Assembly: GCA_024277475.1 (NCBI GenBank)
Contig: JAJRVC010000010.1
Span: 1-8,034, forward strand
Reading direction: 5' to 3'
Origin: Deltaproteobacteria bacterium
Lineage (GTDB): Bacteria; Desulfobacterota; Desulfobacteria; Desulfobacterales; JAFDCJ01
DNA length: 8,034 nt
The notes under the pieces are model-generated. The model did not search any database. It saw only the letters and a program-made list of their open reading frames with translations, and was not told the DNA's origin. Position 1 is the stretch's first letter. Each line of letters begins with the position of its first letter. This document shows positions 1 to 6,530 of the stretch, piece by piece. Both the position numbers and the translations under genes were made by a program.

Positions 1-3000
1 AGTGATGGTAGTGGGCGCCGTTATCGCCGGTATGCAGTCGGCGCTGGATCTGGCCGAGTCCGGTTATTATGTTTACCTGGTGGAAGAGACGGCCGCCATT
101 GGAGGCCTGATGTCGCAGTTGGACAAGACATTTCCCACCAATGATTGCGCCATGTGAGTCATCTCACCCAAACTGGTCGAGGTCGGCCGGCACCTGAATA
201 TCGAACTGTTAACCAATACCGAACTCCTGGATCTCAAAGGTGTTCCGGGGAACTTCACGGCTACCGTCCATCAGCAACCACGTTTTGTAGACCTGGAAAA
301 ATGTACTAGCTGCGGAGAGTGCGTCAAGGTATGTCCCATCTCCCTACCCAATGAATATGACGAGGGTCTGTCTGAACGTAAAGCAATTTACAAACAATAC
401 CCCCAGGCAATCCCCGGGGCTTTCGGGATCAGCAAGCGTGGCACGGCCCCCTGCAAGGCAACTTGCCCGGCCCATGTAAGCATCCAGGGCTATATCGCCC
501 TGATCAATGAGGGTAAATACCGTGAAGCATTGGAACTTTTTAAAGAAGATCACCCCTTTCCCGGCATTTGTGGTCGGGTATGCCACCATCCATGTGAAGA
601 AATCTGTACTCGCAACGACGTGGATCAGCCCCTGGCGATCCGGGAGTTGCACCGTTTTCTGGCCGACTGGGAGTTGGGCCAGGGCAAAACATATATTCCT
701 GGAACAGCCGATGCGCGCCAGGAAAAGGTGGCTATTGTGGGTTCAGGTCCGGCCGGATTGGCGGCAGCCTATTCTCTGGCCAGAAAAGGCTATCAGGTGA
801 CGGTTTTCGAAAAATTACCGGTGGCCGGTGGAATGATGGCGGTAGGGATTCCCGAATACCGTTTGCCCAGAGATATTATTCAGGCTGAAATCAAGGTGAT
901 CGAAGAAATGGGTGTCTGCATCAAAACCGGTGTCACCTTTGGCCGCGACATCACCCTGGAGAGCCTGAAAACAGACGGTTTTGCGGCCCTGTTCATGGCT
1001 GTCGGGCTGCACGGCGGTCGTCGGCTCGGGGTGGAAAATGAAGATATTGAAGGCGTCTTGCAAGGGGTGGAATTTCTGCGCGATTGCGCTATGGGCAAGG
1101 ATGTCCCCATCGGAGAAGATGTCATTGTCGTCGGCGGCGGTAACGTGGCCATCGACGTGGCGCTGACCGCCAAGCGCAAAGGAGCCAAGAACGTCACCCT
1201 GGTGTGTCTGGAAAGTCGTGAGGAGATGCCTGCCTGGGAATACGAAATTGAAGAAGCGCTGGAAGGCGATATCGAGATTATTAACAGTTTCGGGCCCAAG
1301 GCATTTTTCATTGATAAAAGCAGCCGGTTCTCCGGCATCGAATTTAAGACCTGTACCGCTGTGTTTGACGGCGATGGACGCTTCAGCCCCAGTTATGACG
1401 AAAATGAATGCCGGCCGATCTTCGGCGATACGGTGATCATCTCCATCGGCCAGAGCATGGAGCTAAGCTTTATCAAGGAGCAGGGCATTGGTATTTCACG
1501 GGTAGGCGGCCTGGAAGCCGATCCGGCGACGTTGCAGACCCCCATTGATTGGGTATTCGCAGGCGGTGATGCCTTTTACGGCCCCAAGTCCGTGGTGGAG
1601 GCCGTGGCCTGCGGCAAAGAAGCCGCCGAGAGTATCCACCGATTCATCAACGGCTTGGATCTGATGGCCGGCCGTGAAAAAAACTGGGACTTTGATAAGC
1701 CGGATATTTCCGGGGAGCTTAAAAAACCCAGAACAGCGGTTGGCTGTCTGGACCCGGATGCGCGGGAATGCAACTTTCTGGAGGTCTCTTTCGGCTACAA
1801 TGAAACCGATGCCAAAAAAGAGGCCGAACGGTGCCTGCGATGCGGGATCTGCTCGGAGTGCTACCAGTGCGTTAAAGCCTGCCTGGCCGAAGCCATCGAC
1901 CACACCCAGCAGGCGGTCGAAAAGCAACTCCGGGTGGGCGCGGTCATTCTCTCGGCCGGCACCGACACTTTTGATCCGTCAAGCCTGAAAGAATTTTATC
2001 ATTACGGCAGCAACCCCAACGTGATGACCAGTCTGGAATTTGAGCGTATTCTGAGTGCCTCGGGTCCGACCATGGGGCACCTGGTGCGACCGTCTGATGA
2101 AAAGGAGCCTAAAAAAATTGCCTGGCTCCAGTGTGTCGGTTCCCGGGACAACAACAGGTGCGGCAACGGCTATTGTTCTTCGGTCTGCTGCATGTATGCC
2201 ATCAAGGATGCCATGATCGCCAAGGAACATTCCGGAGGCGACCTGGATTGCGCTGTTTTTTACATGGATATCCGCTCTTACGGCAAAGATTACGAAAAAT
2301 ATTACAACCGGGCAAGGGACCGCGAAGGTGTTCGCTTCATCAAGTCCCGGATTCATACCATATATGATGATCCGCAGACTGGAGATCTGCATCTGGGCTT
2401 TGCCGACGAAAGCGGCCGAATGACGGAAGAGATTTTCGACATGGTGGTCCTGTCGGTGGGCTTGCAGGCTTCGGAGTCTATCATAGCCTTGGCCAAACGC
2501 CTGGAGATTGATTTAAACCGCTATAATTTCATTGATACCGATCCATTTGCACCGGTGATAACCTCCCGGCCGGGGGTTTACACCTGCGGTATTCTCCAGG
2601 GACCCAAGGATATTCCATCGTCGGTAACCGAAGCGAGTGCCGCGGCCGGCGCGGCCGGCGCCGACGTCGCCGCAGCCCGGGGCAGCGACACTAAAAGCCT
2701 GGAAGTTCCCGACGAAATCGACGTGAGCGCCGAAGAAGCACGCGTCGGCGTATTTGTCTGTAACTGCGGCATCAATATCAGCGCTGTGGTGGATGTGCCG
2801 GCGGTCAAAGAATATGCCGCCAGTCTCCCCAACGTGGTCTTTTCAGATGAAAATCTTTTTACCTGCAGTCAGGACACCCAGGAGAAGATCAAGGAGAAAA
2901 TCAAGGAGGAAAAATTAAATCGGGTAGTGGTGGCCTCCTGCAGTCCCAAGACCCATGCCCCCATGTTTATGGAGACCTTAGAGGCCTGCGGTTTGAACAA

Positions 3001-4405
3001 ATACCTGTTTGAGATGGCCAACATCCGCAACCAGGATTCATGGGTGCATGCCAACAACCCGGACATTGCCACTGAAAAGGCCAAAGACCTGGTCCGGGCG
3101 GCTGTGGCCCGTGCTGCCACCCTGGCACCACTGCATGGGAAAGTGATTCCGGTCAATAAAAAGGCCCTGGTCATCGGGGGAGGCATTGCCGGAATGAAGG
3201 CCGCCTTGGATCTGGCCAGGCAGGGATTCGAATCGACGATAATAGAAAAAGCGTCCGAACCCGGCGGTATGGCCCGCAAGCTGCACCACACCATCGAAGG
3301 GGCCGACATCCGAGCCTATATAAAGCGTCTGGTGGAGGCGGTCTATGATGAAAATAAAATTGAGGTTCTGACCGATGCCCGGGTTATCGGATTTGAAGGC
3401 TTTCAGGGTAATTTTATTACGCAAGTAGCCATCGGCTCCGAGGATCAGACCCGATCCATCGAGCACGGAGTGATTATCGTTGCCACCGGGGGTACTGAAT
3501 ACCAGCCCCAAGAATTTCTTTACGGCCAAGACGATCGGGTCGTCACCCAGGTCGAATTGAGCGATCGGCTCGCAGAAAAGGGCGCCGCGGATTTGTCCGG
3601 CGTGGTCATGATTCAGTGCGTGGGATCACGCAACGAGGAAAATGAGAACTGTTCGCGCATCTGCTGCCAGACTGCCGTGAAAAACGCCCTGGCCATCAAA
3701 CGCCTCAACCCCGATGCCCAGGTCTATGTGCTGTACCGGGATATGCGGACTTACGGGCTGCTGGAGGACTACTATACCGAGGCCCGCCGGCAGGGGGTTA
3801 TCTTCGTTCGTTTTGACAAAGATCACCCTCCGGTGGCGAAATCATCATCCGAGGGAATCCAGGTGACGGTCAAAGACCACGTCTTGCAAAGCGATATCAG
3901 AATTCGATGTGATCTTCTGGCGCTGAGCGCAGGCGTCGCGGCCGAAGACACTGAAGAGTTGAGCAAGGTCATGAAACTGAACCGCAATCCCGAAGGTTTT
4001 TTCCTTGAAGCACATGTCAAGCTCAGGCCGGTGGATATGGGTAGCGAAGCCATTTTTCTGTGCGGCATGGCCCATGGGCCGAAGCTGATATCGGAAACCA
4101 TTGCCCAGGCCCAGGCGGCCGCCTCCCGCGCTACAACGTTTCTGGCCAAAGACGAGATCATTCTGTCGGCCATCACAGCCAAGGTCGAAACGGAAAACTG
4201 CGTCAAATGCCTGACCTGCGTCCGCTCGTGTCCCTTCAATGTGCCGGCTTTCAATTCCGAAAAGGGCGTTATCGAAATCGACGAAGCCCTGTGCCACGGA
4301 TGCGGCATTTGTACGGCAGTATGCCCTCGAGAGACGATCAAATTGAGTTTTTACGAAGACGACCAGATAACTTGCAAAATAGACGCCCTGCTGGCGGAAG
4401 GGTAA
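1..4405 (+). CDS. hdrA: HdrA-type FAD/iron-sulfur electron-transfer subunit, tandem HdrA with GltD-like insert, selenoprotein (5' partial)
   Basis: Cytoplasmic electron-transfer flavoprotein related to heterodisulfide reductase subunit A. The first whole codon is at base 2 and the stop is TAA 4403-4405, giving 1467 residues here; the start lies upstream. Numbering from base 2: FAD fold with GAVIAG at 5-10; [13 protein letters not shown] followed by in-frame TGA (Sec52) and [12 protein letters not shown]; 4Fe-4S motif C101/C104/C107/C111; a GltD-type insert with cysteines 151, 155, 190, 194, 198, 202, an FAD motif GSGPAG from 247 and a NAD(P)H motif [10 protein letters not shown] near 375. HdrA sequence then resumes with Cys 611/614/617/620/623/627 and QCVGSRD. 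After an Ala-rich linker comes a second HdrA unit: VCNCG near 920, GGGIAG 1059-1064, QCVGSRN. The end is a 2[4Fe-4S] ferredoxin domain (C1400/1403/1406/1410 and C1431/1434/1437/1441). The domain order is seen; NAD(P)H oxidation, ferredoxin coupling and flavin-based bifurcation are inferred from the family. A shorter frame starting at 530 is an artefact of the TGA at 155. Confidence 0.93.
155..157 (+). other. In-frame TGA read as selenocysteine (HdrA Sec52)
   Basis: The frame that is open through to 4405 also reads cleanly upstream of this TGA to the window edge. Protein on both sides is typical Hdr[10 protein letters not shown], then the TGA, then [12 protein letters not shown]. HdrA proteins normally have Cys here in the NDC-x-M-C motif that contributes to an iron-sulfur site beside the FAD. 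Selenocysteine in HdrA is known from methanogens. It is the only stop codon in this frame from base 2 to 4402. Confidence 0.93.
173..190 (+). promoter_or_regulatory. Candidate bacterial SECIS stem-loop in hdrA
   Basis: CTGGTCG (173-179) can pair with CGGCCGG (184-190) to form seven pairs, two of them G-U, closing the loop AGGT at 180-183. The loop starts 23 bases after the TGA, and its first G is at +24. That is the range in which SelB-binding hairpins of bacterial selenoprotein genes are found. An alternative, closer hairpin (161-183, loop CAAACT) lacks the loop G and is less likely. The pairing was found by eye; no folding energy was computed. Confidence 0.6.
2642..2659 (+). repeat. Two tandem copies of a 9-base GC-rich unit in the HdrA linker
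   Basis: GCGGCCGGC occurs at 2642-2650 and again, identical, at 2651-2659. It encodes part of an Ala/Gly-rich stretch ([14 protein letters not shown]) joining the first HdrA unit to the second. In-frame slippage at such a unit would change linker length by three residues. It is a minor feature, consistent with a flexible linker. Confidence 0.6.
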
Positions 4406-4421
4406 TAGAATGCGGCCTCCG

Positions 4422-4433
4422 GCCCATATGGGC
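4422..4433. repeat. Perfect 12-base palindrome downstream of hdrA
   Basis: GCCCATATGGGC is a perfect inverted repeat, 17 bases after the hdrA stop. Just upstream, GGCC-TCC-GGCC (4414-4424) could also form a short hairpin. Downstream, GGGC (4430-4433) could pair with GCCC (4443-4446). No T tract follows, so it does not look like a standard intrinsic terminator. It may be a protein-binding site or a transcript-end stabilising structure. Confidence 0.5.
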
Positions 4434-4452
4434 ATACGCCTGCGCCCCGACG

Positions 4453-4510
4453 GGAAGTTGGAATGCGGTATTCGGAAGGTGGAAATGGGACTTGGGGATA
4501 GAGCAGAGGG
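4453..4510 (+). repeat. Heptad-periodic GG repeat (short tandem repeat element)
   Basis: A GG dinucleotide falls at 4453, 4460, 4467, 4474, 4481, 4488, 4495 and 4509, exactly seven bases apart, with AG at 4502. That makes nine units over 58 bases. The units are of the type TTCGGAA, TGCGGTA, GGTGGAA, ATGGGAC. The periodicity is exact although the other bases vary. It resembles the intergenic heptameric repeats described in cyanobacteria and seen in many large bacterial genomes. Function unknown; no protein is expected from it. Confidence 0.75.
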
Positions 4511-4536
4511 CATAGAAGATCGGAGACGTCCGCATG

Positions 4537-4602
4537 AACGGATTTAAAATACATATAGTTTTTCAGATATTAATTTTCATAACTGTGCTCTGTTAATCCG
4601 TT
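4537..4602 (+). repeat. Imperfect inverted repeat in the mvhD leader region
   Basis: AACGGATTTAA (4537-4547) is matched by TTAATCCGTT (4593-4602), with one extra T in the first arm. The arms could form a stem of about ten pairs enclosing 45 AT-rich bases. A T6 run follows at 4614-4619, eleven bases beyond the stem, too far for a typical terminator. It could be an operator, an attenuator-like fold, or chance in AT-rich DNA. Confidence 0.3.
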
Positions 4603-4630
4603 AGAATGACGAATTTTTTGTTGCAGGATT

Positions 4631-4660
4631 TTGAAATTAGTTATCTTAAAAAACTATAGC
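4631..4660 (+). promoter_or_regulatory. Possible sigma-70-like promoter upstream of mvhD
   Basis: TTGAAA (4631-4636; five of six matches to the -35 consensus) is followed after 18 bases by TATAGC (4655-4660; four of six matches to the -10). This would start a transcript near 4667, about 80 bases before the mvhD start. AT-rich surroundings make chance matches likely. The 340-base gap before mvhD is what makes a separate promoter plausible. Confidence 0.3.
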
Positions 4661-4674
4661 AAGGGTCATCTTAA

Positions 4675-4689
4675 TCTATAAAATATAGA
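4675..4689 (+). repeat. Short AT-rich inverted repeat in the mvhD 5' region
   Basis: TCTATA (4675-4680) and TATAGA (4684-4689) form a perfect six-pair inverted repeat around AAA. It lies just after the predicted transcription start, where an operator could sit. The stem is all A-T except one C-G pair and so is thermodynamically weak. Confidence 0.3.
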
Positions 4690-4736
4690 CTGAGCGAAGC
4701 GATTCCATCTTCAATTGTCATTTTTATAACTTTAGC

Positions 4737-4740
4737 GAGG
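4737..4740 (+). promoter_or_regulatory. Ribosome binding site of mvhD
   Basis: GAGG at 4737-4740, five bases before the ATG at 4746, supports starting mvhD upstream of the in-frame TGA. The ATG at 4827, which would be chosen if the TGA were a stop, has no comparable site; the sequence before it is the CCTGGCAGG hairpin. Confidence 0.65.
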
Positions 4741-4745
4741 AAAAC

Positions 4746-5180
4746 ATGAGCAAGGAGTTTGAACCGACGATTATTTCATTTTGTTGTAATTACTGAGGGT
4801 ATTCCGCAGCGGACCTGGCAGGTTCCATGCGACTTCAATACCCTTCAAGTGTAAAAATTATCAGAATGCCGTGTACCGGAAAAGTGGATGTGATCCATCT
4901 GCTCCGAGCAATCCAAAAGGGTGCCGACGGGGTGTATGTCGTCGGTTGCCTGGAAGGAACCTGCCATTATAATGAAGGCAACTTTCGAGCCCGGGAACGA
5001 GTTGAGCATGTACGCAGTCTGCTTGAAGAAATCGGTATGGAAGGAGACCGGGTAAGAATGTACAATCTTTCCTCCGGTGAAGGGCCGACCTTTGCGGCCT
5101 ATGCCAAGGAGATGACGGAGCATATCCTGTCACTGGGGCCGAGCCCCTTAAATAACAATACCAATGCAAAAGAAAGATAA
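4746..5180 (+). CDS. mvhD: MvhD-type [2Fe-2S] electron-transfer subunit, selenoprotein
   Basis: Small iron-sulfur protein of the F420-non-reducing hydrogenase delta subunit family (MvhD/VhuD). In its family it passes electrons between a partner dehydrogenase or hydrogenase and HdrA. It has 144 residues, the usual length, counting the in-frame TGA as Sec17. The N-terminus reads ISFCCNY-Sec-GYSAADLAGS, matching the family motif CNWCSYAGADLAG with Sec in place of the last Cys. Other family residues are C43 (RMPCTGKVD) and C68/C73 in VVGCLEGTCHYNEGN. The ATG at 4746 has a Shine-Dalgarno sequence five bases upstream, and the frame is closed just before it. The stop is TAA, 15 bases before the next gene. 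No hydrogenase large or small subunit lies in the window, so the partner is probably HdrA plus another donor. VhuD of methanogens is a known selenoprotein, which supports the reading. Confidence 0.94.
4794..4796 (+). other. In-frame TGA read as selenocysteine (MvhD Sec17)
   Basis: The TGA sits in FCCNY-Sec-GYSAADLAG, at the position of a conserved, probably cluster-binding cysteine of MvhD. The frame before it (from ATG 4746) and after it (to 5180) together give the full family length and motif order. Reading it as a stop would leave a 16-residue peptide and an MvhD without its N-terminal cysteine motif. Confidence 0.95.
4809..4830 (+). promoter_or_regulatory. Candidate bacterial SECIS stem-loop in mvhD
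   Basis: GGACCT (4811-4816) pairs with AGGTTCC (4820-4826) leaving one bulged T at 4824, closing the loop GGC (4817-4819). G4809-C4830 and C4810-G4829 can extend the stem past a two-base bulge. The loop starts 21 bases after the TGA. A stem with a GG-starting loop and a bulged U resembles the fdhF SECIS of E. coli. The core CCTGGCAGG recurs in the hairpin at 5943-5961. Confidence 0.75.
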
Positions 5181-5183
5181 GAA

Positions 5184-5190
5184 AGGGAGG
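5184..5190 (+). promoter_or_regulatory. Ribosome binding site of the HdrD-like gene
   Basis: AGGGAGG lies five bases before the ATG at 5196, in the 15-base gap after mvhD. It is a strong match that fixes this start. Confidence 0.8.
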
Positions 5191-5195
5191 CGATC

Positions 5196-6515
5196 ATGCC
5201 AGAGGATATCATTGCTCTCGGTGGTAAGAAGAAAAGTATATTGATCGAAAGGGTCAAGGACCTGATTCCCGATGGCGGGAATCTGAACCTTTGTTTGACA
5301 TGTGGTGCCTGTTCTTCCGGATGCCCGGCTACGGGTTTGGAGAGCATGGACCCCAGAAAATTTTTGCGCATGGCGGCCTTGGGGCTGGATGATGAAATTT
5401 TAAAATCGGATTGGCCCTGGATGTGCACCATGTGTCAGCGTTGCGTCTATGTTTGCCCCATGAAAATTGACATTCCACAGCTTATTTATAACATCCGGGG
5501 TATGAGACCCCGGGAGGAGCGTCCAAAGGGAATCCTGGGCTCCTGTGATATGGCCTTGAAAAATGATAGCTGCAGTGCCATGGGAGCGAGCCCGGAAGAT
5601 TTTAAATTCGTGGTTGAGGACGTACTCGAGGAGTACCAGGAATCGCAACCCGAGTTTAAAGACATGCAGGCACCCATCGATAAGCAGGGGGCAGAGTTTA
5701 TTTTAAATCAAAATTCAAGAGAACCGGTCACCGAACCCGACGAAATGGTTCCGCTCTGGAAAATTTTGCATACGGCCGGGGTTGACTGGACCTATGGCCT
5801 CAAAGGATGGGGTGGAGAAAACTACTGCATGTTTCTTTCAGACAACGAAGCCTGGGAGCACATTACCCGCACTGCGGCCAAGCAGGCCGATGATCTGGGG
5901 TGTAAGGTTTTTCTCAACACCGAGTGAGGGCATATAACATTCTCAGTCCTGGCAGGACTGAAAAAATTTAACATCGAGCATAATTTTGTTGTTAAAAACA
6001 TTTATGAATACTATGCCAAATGGATCCGGGAAGGAAAGCTTAAGGTCAATTCCGACTGGAACAAGGACCTCAAGATTAAATTCACCGTACAGGACCCCTG
6101 TCAGATCGTGCGCAAAAGTTATGGAGATCCCATCGCGGAAGATCTGAGATTCGTGGTCAAATCGGTCGTGGGAGAAGAAAATTTTATTGATATGGTTCCC
6201 AACAGGTCCAACAATTACTGCTGCGGCGGCGGCGGCGGTTTCCTCCAGTCCGGTATGAAAGAACAGCGCCTGGAATTCGGCCGGTTGAAGGATGAACAGA
6301 TAAAAAAAACCGGCGCGGATTACTGTATTGCCGGCTGCCATAATTGCCATGCCCAAATCCATGAGCTCAGTGAGCATTACGGCGGCAATTATCCTGTCGT
6401 GCACATGTGGACGCTCATCTGCCTTTCTCTGGGTATCCTGGGCCCGAACGAAAGGGTTTATCTGGGAGAGGACCTCCAGGATGTTTTGGTCTTCCATCCC
6501 GAGTCGGCCATGTAA
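5196..6515 (+). CDS. HdrC-HdrD-like iron-sulfur protein with CCG domains, selenoprotein
   Basis: Iron-sulfur electron-transfer subunit combining an HdrC-like ferredoxin part with an HdrB/HdrD-like CCG part; probably the redox partner of HdrA and MvhD. It has 439 residues with the in-frame TGA counted as Sec244. Two 4Fe-4S motifs are at C33/C36/C39/C43 and C77/C80/C83/C87, each ending in CP. The first CCG half is degenerate: a lone Cys211 (NYCMF), then LNTE-Sec-GH at 241-246, where related proteins have ECGH. The second half is complete: C302, C342-C343 followed by five Gly, and C381-HN-C384, spaced as in the CX(31-39)CCX(35-36)CXXC signature. The sequence is colinear with the family across the TGA, with no other stop. 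Calling 5196-5927 and 6108-6515 as separate genes would split one protein. Homologues with CCG domains bind noncubane 4Fe-4S clusters; the substrate of this one cannot be read from the sequence. There is no membrane segment. Confidence 0.9.
5925..5927 (+). other. In-frame TGA read as selenocysteine (HdrD-like Sec244)
   Basis: The TGA lies in VFLNTE-Sec-GHITFS. CCG-domain proteins of the HdrD/DsrK type often carry ECGH at this site. The frame continues without a stop to 6515 through a complete second CCG domain. No start codon with a Shine-Dalgarno sequence lies between the TGA and that domain. The GTG at 6108 falls inside the second CCG domain, after its first Cys, so it cannot be a true start. 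Confidence 0.92.
5943..5961 (+). promoter_or_regulatory. Candidate bacterial SECIS stem-loop in the HdrD-like gene
   Basis: TCAGTCCT (5943-5950) and AGGACTGA (5954-5961) form a perfect eight-pair stem closing the loop GGC (5951-5953). The loop starts 24 bases after the TGA. Loop and upper stem (CCTGGCAGG) equal those of the mvhD hairpin. It is the most stable small hairpin I see in the window. It is followed by A residues, not T, so it is not a + strand terminator. Confidence 0.82.
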
Positions 6516-6520
6516 TCAAT

Positions 6521-6526
6521 AGGAGG
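6521..6526 (+). promoter_or_regulatory. Ribosome binding site of metV
   Basis: AGGAGG, a perfect Shine-Dalgarno sequence, lies four bases before the ATG at 6531 in the 15-base gap after the HdrD-like gene. Confidence 0.85.
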
Positions 6527-6530
6527 AAAT

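Larger units (their letters stand above)
4406..4745 (+). other. 340-base intergenic region between hdrA and mvhD
   Basis: No convincing gene was found on either strand; the overlapping minus-strand frames at 4338-4554 have no recognisable protein. The region has two parts. From 4406 to about 4535 it is GC-rich with a palindrome and a heptad-periodic repeat. From about 4536 to 4736 it is clearly AT-rich, with a possible promoter and weak inverted repeats, and leads into the mvhD ribosome binding site. I see no clear intrinsic terminator after hdrA: no stable GC-rich stem is followed directly by a T run. Recognisable riboswitch motifs were not seen. Confidence 0.7.

Noticed and set aside
161..183. 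Alternative hairpin with loop CAAACT as the hdrA SECIS
   Set aside because: Its loop lacks a G and begins only about 12 bases after the TGA, unlike the other two elements; the 173-190 hairpin fits better.
815..4341. Long minus-strand and shifted-frame open frames inside hdrA
   Set aside because: These are shadows of the coding strand; the + strand frame matches HdrA throughout.
4338..4554. Small minus-strand open frames between hdrA and mvhD
   Set aside because: They overlap the hdrA end and the heptad repeat, show no recognisable protein, and are typical spurious frames over repeat DNA.
4537..4619. Intrinsic terminator of hdrA
   Set aside because: The stem is AT-rich with a 45-base loop, and the T run begins eleven bases after it.
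5925..5927. TGA as a true stop or nonsense mutation making a pseudogene
   Set aside because: The downstream frame keeps every CCG cysteine and normal coding character, a SECIS-like hairpin is in place, and two neighbouring genes show the same pattern at Cys sites.
5943..5961. Intrinsic terminator after a short HdrC-like gene
   Set aside because: The stem is followed by A6, not a T tract, on the + strand, and coding sequence continues. Its position relative to the TGA fits a SECIS better.
6225..6239. GGC-rich run as a microsatellite of interest
   Set aside because: It encodes the glycine string directly after the CC of the second CCG domain, a known feature of that family.
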